Source: JAJTHC01 sp044348005
Lineage (GTDB): Bacteria; Cyanobacteriota; Vampirovibrionia; Vampirovibrionales; JAJTHC01
DNA length: 64,000 bases
Direction of reading: 5' to 3'
Assembly: GCA_044348005.1 (NCBI GenBank)
Contig: JBIKTR010000001.1
Coordinates: 62,001-126,000 of the forward strand
In this document: one piece after another, positions 27,115 through 34,846 of the stretch
How the letters are laid out: every line of letters starts with the position of its first letter
Numbering within the stretch: the stretch's first letter is position 1
Position numbers and translations under genes: made by a program
Notes under the pieces: generated by a model
Told to the model about the DNA's origin: nothing
Databases searched by the model: none
Seen by the model: the letters and a program-made list of their open reading frames with translations, nothing else

Positions 27115-27507
27115 TTAAAAGGGCACAACGGCGTCATTGTTGTAAGAAGATCCACCGCCACCGCCTTGTTGACGGTAGGCTTCATTGTCTCGTTTAGAAC
27201 CCACAAAGTTAATGGCCGATGCTCGAATGGAAGGGTTTTCTCGGGGATTGCCCGTTTGATCCGTCCATACATCCACTTCTATACTGCCTTGCACGGAAAC
27301 CATCATCCCTTTTTTAAGGTATTCGCCTGAAAATTCAGCCAACTTGCCCCACGCTTCAATGTTAAACCAATCGGTGGTTTTGTTTTCTCTTGAACCACCG
27401 GGTCTGTCCACCGCAAGGCTAAAACGACTTTTACAGGTGCCTGCTTCAAAGTAACGCAGTTCAGGGTCTTGTCCTAGGCGTCCTACAATAACGGTGTGGT
27501 TAATCAT
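27115..27507 (-). CDS. ssb: Single-stranded DNA-binding protein
   Basis: A 130-residue SSB with the OB-fold core MINHTVIVGRLGQDPELRY, then RENKTTDWFNIEAWGKLAE and KKGMMVSVQGSIEVDVW. The Gly-rich linker is short, and the C-terminal tip reads DAVVPF, which keeps the terminal Pro-Phe but is less acidic than the usual DDDIPF partner-binding tail. The start at 27507 has GAAGGA nine bases upstream; a longer frame to 27543 is not needed. A minus-strand terminator separates it from the gene upstream. Confidence 0.93.
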   Translation of the reverse strand: MINHTVIVGRLGQDPELRYFEAGTCKSRFSLAVDRPGGSRENKTTDWFNIEAWGKLAEFSGEYLKKGMMVSVQGSIEVDVWTDQTGNPRENPSIRASAINFVGSKRDNEAYRQQGGGGGSSYNNDAVVPF

Positions 27508-27565
27508 GGCAAAATCCTTCTTAATTGAATGTGGTGTGTTCACTTATTACACCACAATTTGGTCC

Positions 27566-27591
27566 AAAAAAAAAGCCCTTGTAACAAAGGC
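27566..27591 (-). terminator. Rho-independent terminator, minus strand
   Basis: GCCTTTG (complement of 27585-27591) pairs with CAAGGGC (27575-27581) with one mismatch and a three-base loop, and on the minus strand is followed by nine T (27566-27574). It closes the prepilin-like gene and isolates ssb. Confidence 0.65.
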
Positions 27592-27620
27592 GTTCTTTTT
27601 TGTAATGTTTAAACGGTTTT

Positions 27621-28283
27621 TTATTGTTGCAAGTTTAAATAGGGGGCTTGAGTGGCTTGGACTCCTGTAATCGTTGAAACCCCTGTGGGGCGGGGCGTGA
27701 ACCGTGCCAAGTCGTCAAACGTGAAGTGGGCCGAAGCAGAACTGGGGTCATTGGCCCTAAAAACGCCATCTGGATCAATCAGCACCAGCAAAGTGGTATG
27801 CCTATTCACTTCAGTCGCTGGAGGGATATTGCCCTGCGCCACAGGGGCGGCAAAGTACCCATTGGCCCCGACGAGATCCCCCGCGACAAGGCTTCGAACC
27901 GCTACGATCCCCCCACTGTTAAGTCTGTAGCAGGTAAAGGCATCTCCACACGTAAGCGCTGTTGTGGGGGTAAATCCATTGATGTTCACAGCAGGATCTG
28001 TCTCCGTATCAATCACTTCAGTGGCATCCAACTGGTTCATGATTTGGGTAATGTGCGTGTCTCTGTTAATCCACCCGCCTTCAGAAACAAATTGGGTATT
28101 GGCTTGTTGAATTTGATAAACACTGGTCTGTACCACTTTGTTTGCCCCTGTGGCGCGCATGTCTTCCATGGCACGAATCACCACACCGATTAACAAACTC
28201 AAAAAAGCCATAACAGTTAAACTCACCAGTATTTCTACAAGGGTTAAGGCGGTATGGCGTTGTGTGAAAAAACGTGGCGGCAT
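27621..28283 (-). CDS. Type IV prepilin / pseudopilin-like protein
   Basis: A 220-residue protein starting at MPPRFFTQRH, with GAGGA upstream. The N-terminal motif TALTLVEILVSLTVMAFLSLLIGVV matches the class III signal of type IV pilins and type II pseudopilins: hydrophilic leader, [FL]TLVE with the conserved Glu at +5, and a hydrophobic helix. Ala replaces the usual Gly before the cleavage point, which prepilin peptidases tolerate less well. The mature part has two Cys (CGDAFTC). No other pilus gene is adjacent. Confidence 0.78.
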   Translation of the reverse strand: MPPRFFTQRHTALTLVEILVSLTVMAFLSLLIGVVIRAMEDMRATGANKVVQTSVYQIQQANTQFVSEGGWINRDTHITQIMNQLDATEVIDTETDPAVNINGFTPTTALTCGDAFTCYRLNSGGIVAVRSLVAGDLVGANGYFAAPVAQGNIPPATEVNRHTTLLVLIDPDGVFRANDPSSASAHFTFDDLARFTPRPTGVSTITGVQATQAPYLNLQQ

Positions 28284-28404
28284 GAAGGCGAGATCCTCGT
28301 CAAAAAATCGATGAAACGATACGTTAAAATGTGTATCGAACATTCAAGCCTATTTCTTCAATGAACTTAAAAATTGTTACATATCCTATTTTAAAGAGTT
28401 TTCC

Positions 28405-28480
28405 ATACAGCAGGCTAGACGAGGCGCCTCGGTTTTTTGTGCGGGCGTGTACACAGACGTATAGTGTTTTCTATTTAAGA
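28405..28480 (+). repeat. Dispersed repeat R1, copy b
   Basis: Shares TTTTTTGTGCGGGCGTGTA (28433-28451) with copy c (30515-30533). Just before it is the perfect palindrome CGAGGCGCCTCG (28420-28431) followed by T(6) (28433-28438), so this copy looks like a terminator on the plus strand. Confidence 0.7.
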
Positions 28481-28514
28481 AGTGGCCATCTTGATAATTT
28501 TAGTATTTTGGTAT

Positions 28515-28690
28515 TTTGGGCTTTCTAGCTCCGTTTAACGCTGGTGCTTGGAGACCTTTGTGCCGCCAAAGGTCTCCAAACCTCTAAAGGCGGCTTAAGG
28601 GGCGGCGGGGGGAGGGACGTGTTACGTCCTCCCTCCCCCCAGTACGCCCCCCTTAAGAATCCCCCATCCCCCCCTCCCTCCCGTCCCGAA
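28515..28690 (-). repeat. Dispersed repeat R2, copy a
   Basis: A G/C-rich intergenic element. It contains a 13-bp perfect inverted repeat (28548-28560 with 28567-28579, six-base loop TGCCGC). In opposite orientation it shares with copy b at 32455 the order GGATTCTTAAGGG, CGCCTTTAGAGGT (here GCCGCCTTTAGAGGT), AAAGGTCTC, ACCAGC and GAGCTAGAAA. Confidence 0.65.
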
Positions 28691-28742
28691 CCACGATTCA
28701 AAAATGAACACTTCATTTTATAGTGAGACTTCTAATTTTATG

Positions 28743-28792
28743 AACCATCCCCTGTCATTCTGCACGCAGTTGCAGAATGACAGGGGATGGTT
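28743..28792. repeat. Perfect 22-bp-stem inverted repeat
   Basis: Arms 28743-28764 and 28771-28792 are exact reverse complements with a six-base loop (CGCAGT). A second hairpin follows at about 28810-28832 (ATTCTGCG, six-base loop, CGCAGAAT), repeating the same TTCTGC core. Both contain the GTCATTCTGC-type core seen in intergenic repeats of many bacteria. Position downstream of rnhB suggests a terminator or mRNA stabiliser, but no T run follows. Confidence 0.75.
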
Positions 28793-28856
28793 AGAGGTGA
28801 TGTCGGTAAAGATTCTGCGACTACGCGCAGAATGACAAGATGATATAGACAACTGT

Positions 28857-29636
28857 TCAGGAAAATAGAGACTTGGTTATAACGCGAAAACTAGGGCGAT
28901 GATGGGGCGTAATCCCCAAGCACTGAATGGCTTGACGGTGTTGAACCGTGGCATAACCCATATTACGTTCCCACGCATAGGCGGGGAACTGCCCAGCCAC
29001 CGAACGCACCCAATCATCCCGATGTTCTTTGGCCACAATAGACGCCATGGCAATTAACGCACTGTGCGCGTCTCCTTTGACAATCGCCCGTTGCTCAAGG
29101 GATCCCACGGTGGGGATGCTCTCTCGACCATCCATTAAGTAATGGCAAGGTGTCCTCTCTGCGTCAGGCAAACACAGCTGAAGCCCTTCAATCGCCCGTT
29201 GCACCGAAAGCATTGAAGCACCCACAATGTTATGCGTTTCAATTTCTTCAGGGCTGGCTTGGCCGATGCCCACATGGCAGTGGGCCAAAATGGCCGGCCG
29301 TAAGGCTTGACGCTGTTGAGCCGTCAGTTTTTTAGAATCATTCAACCCCACCAGAAGGCTTAAGGCGTCCAAGTCTTCTGCGGAAGGGGGGCACTTCCAC
29401 GCCACCGCAGCCGCCACCACCGCACCAATAAGACTGCCTCGACCGACTTCGTCACACCCGACCAATACCGTGTTAGGCTCTAGCCCGTGGCGAAAGCCTT
29501 CATCAAAGGCCAACAGGCGGACTAGGCGTGCGTGGGGATGTTCCCGCTTAGGGGCAAGGGGGGGATTCAAAGCAAAGTCCTCCCAACTGGCCTTGTCGTA
29601 CATCCACCAACAGTCGATGGGCGGCGCGTTGCACAT
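28857..29636 (-). CDS. rnhB: Ribonuclease HII
   Basis: A 259-residue RNase HII, which removes RNA from RNA-DNA hybrids and misincorporated ribonucleotides. The active-site motifs are visible: GCDEVGRGSLIGAVVAAAV with Asp-Glu, the YLMDGRES Asp, and ASIVAKEHRD. The first 50 residues are a non-conserved leader. The start at 29636 has AAAGGGGG eight bases upstream and overlaps the rbgA coding end by 89 bases; the Met at 29603 is an alternative. It is co-transcribed with rbgA, a pairing common in bacteria. Confidence 0.93.
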   Translation of the reverse strand: MCNAPPIDCWWMYDKASWEDFALNPPLAPKREHPHARLVRLLAFDEGFRHGLEPNTVLVGCDEVGRGSLIGAVVAAAVAWKCPPSAEDLDALSLLVGLNDSKKLTAQQRQALRPAILAHCHVGIGQASPEEIETHNIVGASMLSVQRAIEGLQLCLPDAERTPCHYLMDGRESIPTVGSLEQRAIVKGDAHSALIAMASIVAKEHRDDWVRSVAGQFPAYAWERNMGYATVQHRQAIQCLGITPHHRPSFRVITKSLFS

Positions 29637-30441
29637 CAGGCAAGCCCCCTTTTTGAAGCAGATTGCTCAAAGTGGCCACCCGTTCTAAACTCCAGTCGTT
29701 TGAAGCGTCTTGCCCCAAAAGTGTGCCGTATTTTTGGGCCAGTAACTGCGGGTAATGTTCATTGAAATAGGCCAAGCAAAAACGCGCGATTTCTTCATCA
29801 TCAAAGCTTTTTTCACCCAAGCTAGACACCACCGCCAGCCAATGCGCCACGTCTTGACGGTCCAACTTGGGCGGTAAAATACCAGGGCTATCAAGCAGTT
29901 CCACTTGCGGATGCACCCTAACCCACTGGGTTTGACGCGTGACCCCCGCCTTATGCCCTGTAGTCACCTTTTTTTTGCCGATCAACCCATTGATCAAGCT
30001 GGATTTCCCTACATTTGGCATGCCCATCATCATGGTGCGAATGGGACGCGGTTTTAGGCCTTTGGCCACCCAACGGGCTTGAACGTCTGCCCCAGCGGCT
30101 AAAATAGCGGAAAGCACTGCTTTTTTGGCGTGGGCGTCTCGTTGGGCATCCACCGTTAAAACATGTTCCCCCAAGTCTTTAAAGTAGTTCACCCAAGCCT
30201 CTAGCAAACGAGGATCGGCCAAGTCTCGCTTGTTTAACACGCTGACCAAAGGCTTTTGGCGATCGATCACACGCTGACGAATATCAGGGTGGCGACTCAT
30301 TAAAGGCATCCGCGCATCGAGCACTTCGACAACGACATCCACCCTCTGCAAATGCTCGTTAAACGCCTTGTCCCACTTGGCCATGTGGCCGGGGTACCAA
30401 TGCAACTGAAAGGCTTGTTCTTGGGGGAGATTGTTGATCAT
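29548..30441 (-). CDS. rbgA: Ribosome biogenesis GTPase RbgA (YlqF)
   Basis: A 297-residue circularly permuted GTPase: HWYPGHMAKW at the start, G4 motif NKRD (about residue 70), then G1 GMPNVGKSS (about 140-148), and G3 DSPG (about 185). It acts late in 50S maturation. The C-terminal helical domain is present. It overlaps rnhB downstream. Repeat R1c lies in its upstream region. Confidence 0.94.
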   Translation of the reverse strand: MINNLPQEQAFQLHWYPGHMAKWDKAFNEHLQRVDVVVEVLDARMPLMSRHPDIRQRVIDRQKPLVSVLNKRDLADPRLLEAWVNYFKDLGEHVLTVDAQRDAHAKKAVLSAILAAGADVQARWVAKGLKPRPIRTMMMGMPNVGKSSLINGLIGKKKVTTGHKAGVTRQTQWVRVHPQVELLDSPGILPPKLDRQDVAHWLAVVSSLGEKSFDDEEIARFCLAYFNEHYPQLLAQKYGTLLGQDASNDWSLERVATLSNLLQKGGLPDVQRAAHRLLVDVRQGQLGGLCFESPPCP

Positions 30442-30489
30442 CGTGTTTCTTTTTTCTTTTGTGATGCCATTTAAACGAATGAATAGCGT

Positions 30490-30612
30490 GTTAGGCTATT
30501 CTAGGAGCCTAGATTTTTTTGTGCGGGCGTGTAGACAGACCTACATAACCAAACAAAAAAATCGTAGCGACAACGAAGAGACAACACGGGATTTAATCGT
30601 TTAAATGGTATG
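30490..30612 (+). repeat. Dispersed repeat R1, copy c
   Basis: The most complete copy. From left: ATTCTAGGAGCCTAGA (30498-30513) with palindrome TCTAGG-AG-CCTAGA, a T(7) run, GTGCGGGCGTGTA, then TAGCGACAACGAAGA (30565-30579) and an AT-rich end close to GGTAT. Blocks are shared with copy a (inverted, 19762) and copy b (28405). Confidence 0.7.
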
Positions 30613-30773
30613 AGTGAGTCCCTAGTCTAACATAAACAGGAAACCGCCTTGCAATGCTAGGGTTTTCAAAATCCAAAAACGTGGGGTTTAAGCACTAGGC
30701 AAGCAGGCAAAAAGCCGTCATACTGAAAAAGAGTAGCTCCTTGAAAAACGCATCGAAAAGACCGAAACCTCTT

Positions 30774-30924
30774 GACTTTCGTGGCCAAAAAACAGACTTT
30801 CGTGGCCAGAAAACGGACTTTCGTGGCCAAAAAACAGACTTTCGTGGCCAGAAAACAGACTTTCGTGGCTAGAAAACAGACTTTCATGGGTCAAAAAGTC
30901 GACTTTTGTGGGTCGAAAAAGCAC
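30774..30924. repeat. 21-bp minisatellite, about seven units
   Basis: Six near-identical 21-bp units start at 30774, 30795, 30816, 30837, 30858 and 30879 (core GACTTTCGTGGCCA plus an A-rich end); a seventh, diverged, starts at 30901. Because the unit is a multiple of three, several frames stay open and give repetitive peptides such as TKVCFLA on the minus strand, but no ribosome site or non-repeat domain supports a gene. Unit-to-unit changes are few, so the array is young or kept homogeneous. Confidence 0.85.
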
Positions 30925-30928
30925 GCCA

Positions 30929-31621
30929 CTAAGCAGTTTCTTCGGCGAAATACGTCTTCCAAATATCGTCGGCGGCTTGAGCCGTTTCAGACTTTTGCAT
31001 AATCAAGTCCACGGCTTGCGCCGTCAAGCTTTCAATCGAAGCGAAGGCATCCAGGCGATGCACCCGAGTGGGTTCTCGTTGCGCCAACGCTAAAAACCCT
31101 TGACGCACCTTTTCCTGAAACGCCAAGCCTTCTAGCTCTAAACGATCTTGATTGCCACGAGCCTTCACCCGTTTGGCGAGTTTTTTCACATCGCCGTCAA
31201 ACAACAGCGTCAAATGCGGATGTAAATCCCCGCAAGCAAAGCGGTTCAACTGCAAAATGAGATCCGCTTCAATGCCACGTGCCGCCCCTTGGTACGCAAT
31301 CGAAGAATCCACAAAGCGATCACACAGCACAATTGCCCCACGCGCCAAGGCAGGCGTGAGCACTTCTTCCACATGCTGGGCGCGATCCGCCATGTACAGC
31401 AACAGTTCACTCATCGAAGCCATCGGGGCATCCCCCTCCGCTTGTGGGGTTAAGAGCAACGTTCGAATGGCTTGCCCGATTTTCGTGCCCCCGGGGTTGC
31501 GGGTTTGCAGGATTTCTTTTTCGGGGTAGTGCTGACGTAAGGCATCCGCGACGGCTTGCCACTGGGTACTTTTCCCGCACCCATCGACGCCTTCAAAGGT
31601 CACGAATAGTCCATTGCTCAT
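30929..31621 (-). CDS. tmk: Thymidylate kinase
   Basis: A 230-residue P-loop kinase that converts dTMP to dTDP. The Walker A motif GVDGCGKST is at residues 10-18, the DRF-type motif appears as VLCDRFVDSSIAYQG (dTMP site) and the lid region follows (RVKARGNQDRLE). It comes after yidD on the same strand, in the place where yidC often sits. Confidence 0.95.
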   Translation of the reverse strand: MSNGLFVTFEGVDGCGKSTQWQAVADALRQHYPEKEILQTRNPGGTKIGQAIRTLLLTPQAEGDAPMASMSELLLYMADRAQHVEEVLTPALARGAIVLCDRFVDSSIAYQGAARGIEADLILQLNRFACGDLHPHLTLLFDGDVKKLAKRVKARGNQDRLELEGLAFQEKVRQGFLALAQREPTRVHRLDAFASIESLTAQAVDLIMQKSETAQAADDIWKTYFAEETA

Positions 31622-31687
31622 TTTTCTTGTCCTCCAAAGCTCTCACATTTTTAAAATGTAGCATAAGCAAAAGAAAACGTCCAATAG

Positions 31688-31897
31688 CTAAGGTTCATCC
31701 ACGCCGCCCGCATGCCACGGATGACACTTACTTAAGCGTTTTACGCTCATCCACACGCCTTTGATCAGACCGTGACGATCTAACGCCAGCAAAGCGTATT
31801 GTGAACAGGTCGGCGTAAAACGACACGCATGAGGCAAAAAGGGGCTTACTCCCCACTGATAAAGCTTGATGAGTCCTTGCAAGCCCTTACGAAGCAT
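31688..31897 (-). CDS. yidD: Membrane protein insertion efficiency factor YidD
   Basis: A 69-residue protein of the YidD family, with the hallmark CRFTPTCSQYA and the end KRLSKCHPWHAGGVDEP, both almost invariant. It sits at the inner membrane and helps YidC. It overlaps the 3' end of rnpA by 11 bases, the classical rpmH-rnpA-yidD order. The yidC gene that usually follows is missing here. Confidence 0.94.
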   Translation of the reverse strand: MLRKGLQGLIKLYQWGVSPFLPHACRFTPTCSQYALLALDRHGLIKGVWMSVKRLSKCHPWHAGGVDEP

Positions 31898-32339
31898 TGC
31901 TCACCTGCTCGATTTCTTGAGTGTGGTGTGGACTCCATTCGGCTAAACGCTTAAACTGCTTGGGCGTAAAGGCATGACGCATGCGATCGAGCACTTCAGC
32001 TTCAGTGGCTTTGATCGCATCAGGGCGAAACACCACCGCAAGGGATGCCACGCCCTTCCAGTCATAGCGCTCGTCTTGCCAGAGTCGTTGACGCATCCAT
32101 TCCCGCACGATGCGTTTGAGTCGGTTGCGTTTAACCGCGCGTTTATGCACTTTTTTAGACACCACAAAGCCAATGCGTGGGCGGTAGTGAGGGTCTTCAA
32201 GGGCTTTAAGGCGTGCGGTTTCATGCCAATGGGGTAGTGCCATAATGACAAAGAAGGGACAGGCATAATAACGCATCCCTTCTTTTAAGGTTTTATGGAA
32301 GAACCAAGACGCTTGTAAACGAAATCGTTTGGGGAACAT
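31887..32339 (-). CDS. rnpA: Ribonuclease P protein component
   Basis: A 150-residue basic protein, the protein subunit of RNase P that matures tRNA 5' ends. The core GFVVSKKVHKRAVKRNRLKRIVREW contains the RNR signature. Length is a little above the usual 115-130. The gap to rpmH upstream is unusually long (321 bases) because repeat R2b is inserted there. Confidence 0.93.
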   Translation of the reverse strand: MFPKRFRLQASWFFHKTLKEGMRYYACPFFVIMALPHWHETARLKALEDPHYRPRIGFVVSKKVHKRAVKRNRLKRIVREWMRQRLWQDERYDWKGVASLAVVFRPDAIKATEAEVLDRMRHAFTPKQFKRLAEWSPHHTQEIEQVSNAS

Positions 32340-32660
32340 CGTTACCGCCTTTTGAATACTAAGATTCTAATCGTGATTTTCTTCACTTAAAAACTTGCCG
32401 ACAGCGCAAAAATGCAAGGCTTCCTAGCGGACGACAGGAACAACGGGAAAGCGAGAGGGGTGGGATTCTTAAGGGAGGGGAGCCCTCACTTAAACGCCTT
32501 TAGAGGTGATGAGCAATCCCCCCATTTATAGACAAGCTAACATGTAGACCGCCATTATGGCGGTTTGTGCGAGCAAAGGTCTCTGACGTCACCAGCTCTA
32601 AAAGAGAGCTAGAAATCGACTTATTGGATTCAACCAATGATTGCAAGGAAGCATCATTAT
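32340..32660. repeat. rpmH-rnpA gap holding dispersed repeat R2, copy b
   Basis: No gene. Repeat R2b covers about 32455-32625 in plus orientation and shares blocks with R2a (28515-28690, inverted). The 21 bases at 32573-32593 are an exact reverse complement of 37487-37507 in copy c. Small hairpins lie inside it: ACCGCCA-TTA-TGGCGGT (32558-32574) and AGCTCT...AGAGCT (about 32594-32611). Insertion between two genes normally adjacent in bacteria suggests the element is mobile or was. Confidence 0.65.
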
Positions 32661-32798
32661 TTAGATAGAAACGAGCTTATGACGCCCCTTAGCGCGACGG
32701 CGGTTGAGGACGTTGCGTCCACCAACGGTGGCTTTACGGGCGAAGAATCCTGAACGACGGGCTTTTTTAAGTTTTGTTCCACCAAGTGTACGTTGCAT
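32661..32798 (-). CDS. rpmH: 50S ribosomal protein L34
   Basis: A 45-residue protein read from ATG at 32798 to TAA at 32661: it begins MQRTLGGTKLKKARRSGF and continues with RKATVGGRNVLNRRRAKGR, the L34 pattern. It is rich in Arg and Lys. It heads rpmH-rnpA-yidD, divergent from dnaA, the standard bacterial arrangement. Confidence 0.97.
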   Translation of the reverse strand: MQRTLGGTKLKKARRSGFFARKATVGGRNVLNRRRAKGRHKLVSI

Positions 32799-33193
32799 GT
32801 GTGCGGTCTCCACTAAAAATAAATGTTGTAAATGTTGTTTCGTTTGACTTTTTAGGGGTTCTTTAGCAAAAGGCTTTAAAAATACCTTTAAGAAAGGTGA
32901 TGATTTTTTAGCATAAAAACCCTATGTGTACTACTATACGCTTAACATAATGAAAGTTCAAGCCATTTTTCTTGGAATGTAACAATCTTTCTCGCAAAGC
33001 GATACATCCTTGGTTTCACTCTACTTCTCTATTAAAATACTAATACCAATTCACTCGGTGAAAGTTCAAGCTGGTTGAAGATTCAAGGAAAACAAACGGC
33101 TTGTGTTGACACAGAATGTTTGCCGAATGGGACTTTGGCAGAAGGTTCTTTCAGGCAGTCGCAAGTGATTCATTAGGGAAAGGTCCAGTATTG
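32799..33193. other. rpmH-dnaA intergenic region, oriC candidate without visible DnaA boxes
   Basis: A 395-bp AT-rich spacer between divergent rpmH and dnaA, a common place for oriC. I find no TTATCCACA-type DnaA box. Visible features are a 13-bp direct repeat TGAAAGTTCAAGC (32951-32963 and 33059-33071), a small inverted repeat TGTGT-TG-ACACA (33102-33113) that may be an operator, and ATACCAATTC (33043-33052), the end motif of repeat R1. Promoters for both genes must lie here. Confidence 0.45.
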
Positions 33194-34846
33194 ATGAGTG
33201 TGAGTCCCCCCACTTGGAAAAAGCGATCCACTGGGGCCAAACAAGGTAACCCATCCCGTTCAACAGGTCAAGGGCTTTCGCTTCAAGGAAGCTTTCAAGA
33301 GGCGTTAAACCAGCTACGCACCGAAGTGAGTCCTTTGGCGGAAGCACCAATCAGCGCAAACACCCCGCACCCACTTGAACTTTCCCACGCCACACAAGCG
33401 GGTTCCGCGGGCTTAGAGACCCCTAGCCCCTATGCCGATTTATGGCAAGGCGTGCAACAGCTCCTCTCTGAATCAATGTCTCCGCCCAGTTTTCAAACGT
33501 GGATTCGCCCCCTACGCCTAGCAGAAGTGCGGTTTCAGCCAGATGAAACCGTTACAGTCAAACTGGTGGCCACGTCGGATTTTACGCGAGGCTATGTGAA
33601 GAATCATTATCATGGCCTCATCCAAAAAGCCTTTCAAACCTTGCTGGATGCTCAAGCCGTCACCCTAGAGTGGGAACTGGCGGACGCCCCTGAAGAAGCC
33701 TTGCCCCCCGCAATGGTTCAAGCCCGCGCCAATGAAACGGCTGAGCGCCTGCTTGAACAAGAAAGCAAGCTTAAAAGCGCCGAAAAATCTCAACCTTGGA
33801 CGCCGCGAACCCTCGCCAGTGGCTTGCAACCTCGCTACACTTTTGAACAGTTTGTGGTGGGGCCCTTTAATCACTTTGCGCACGCGGCGGCCTTAGCCAT
33901 TGCGGAACAACCGGGTATTGCGTACAATCCGTTTTTTATTCACGGTTCAGTGGGCTTGGGCAAAACGCACTTAATTCAAGCCATTGGGCATTATGCCTTG
34001 CGTCATCATCCGAATTTAACGGTGCGCTACGTCACCACCGAAACCTTTACCAACGATTTAATTCAATCCATTGCCACCAAACGAATGAATGAGTTTAGAG
34101 ACCGTTACCGTAAAATCGATCTGTTGATTGTGGATGACATTCAGTTTTTAGAAGGCAAAGAAAAGACCCAAGAAGAAATTTTCCACACGTTTAATGCCTT
34201 GCATGGCCTTTCAAAACAAGTCATTTTAAGTAGCGATCGCCCGCCCAAAGCATTGGCACGACTTGAAGAGCGCTTGGTCAGTCGCTTTGAATGGGGCTTG
34301 ATTGTCGACATTCAACTGCCGGATTTAGAGGCCCGTAAGGCGATTTTGCGCAAAAAAGCCGAACGTGAAGGCATGACGCTTCGTTTTCACTTAGACGATG
34401 AAGTGATGACGTATTTGGCCGAACAATCCCCCCACAACATTCGAGAACTCGAAGGGCATTTTAATAAGCTTGCGGCGGTTTGCTTGTTAGAAGACAAGCC
34501 GTTTAACATGACTACCGTTGAAGCGGTGTTTGGCCAGCCCCAACACCGTAACCGCTTGGATGAACACCTGATTTTAGCGTTGGTGCAGGAAATGTCAGGG
34601 GTTTCCGTCAAAGAACTCAAGGGGCCACATCGGGCCAAGGAAGTCGCGCACGCTCGGCAGTTGGCGATTTACGCCTGTCGTGAATGGCTGGATTTAAGCT
34701 TCCCTAAAATTGGCAAAATTTTTGGTAGGCAACATAGCACTATTTTATACAGCTATGAAAAGCTCAAAGAACAACTTTCGAACAACAGCGTGCTTAAAAA
34801 AGAAGTCGAACTCTTGATGCAGAAGTGTCAAAACCAGTGTTACTAA
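33194..34846 (+). CDS. dnaA: Chromosomal replication initiator protein DnaA
   Basis: A 550-residue DnaA from ATG at 33194 (AAAGG upstream). After a non-conserved leader of about 65 residues come domain I (around LWQGVQQLLSE and FQTWIRPL), a linker, then the AAA+ domain III with Walker A GSVGLGKTHL, Walker B LLIVDDIQFLEGKE and sensor II region, and domain IV with the DNA-binding signature around VKELKGPHRAKEVAHARQLAIYACRE. The leader makes it longer than the usual 450. The next gene is folP, not dnaN. Confidence 0.96.
   Translation: MSVSPPTWKKRSTGAKQGNPSRSTGQGLSLQGSFQEALNQLRTEVSPLAEAPISANTPHPLELSHATQAGSAGLETPSPYADLWQGVQQLLSESMSPPSFQTWIRPLRLAEVRFQPDETVTVKLVATSDFTRGYVKNHYHGLIQKAFQTLLDAQAVTLEWELADAPEEALPPAMVQARANETAERLLEQESKLKSAEKSQPWTPRTLASGLQPRYTFEQFVVGPFNHFAHAAALAIAEQPGIAYNPFFIHGSVGLGKTHLIQAIGHYALRHHPNLTVRYVTTETFTNDLIQSIATKRMNEFRDRYRKIDLLIVDDIQFLEGKEKTQEEIFHTFNALHGLSKQVILSSDRPPKALARLEERLVSRFEWGLIVDIQLPDLEARKAILRKKAEREGMTLRFHLDDEVMTYLAEQSPHNIRELEGHFNKLAAVCLLEDKPFNMTTVEAVFGQPQHRNRLDEHLILALVQEMSGVSVKELKGPHRAKEVAHARQLAIYACREWLDLSFPKIGKIFGRQHSTILYSYEKLKEQLSNNSVLKKEVELLMQKCQNQCY

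Noticed and set aside
28525..28716. Gly/Arg-rich 63-residue minus-strand frame
   Set aside because: Falls wholly inside repeat R2a and is low-complexity.
30774..30924. CRISPR array
   Set aside because: Units are contiguous 21-mers without unique spacers, and no cas gene is near.
30666..31002. Open frames across the 21-bp repeat on both strands
   Set aside because: They exist only because the repeat unit is a multiple of three; no ribosome site and no non-repetitive domain.
33066..33350. Minus-strand frame across the dnaA start
   Set aside because: Overlaps the dnaA leader and promoter region; no homology or ribosome site.
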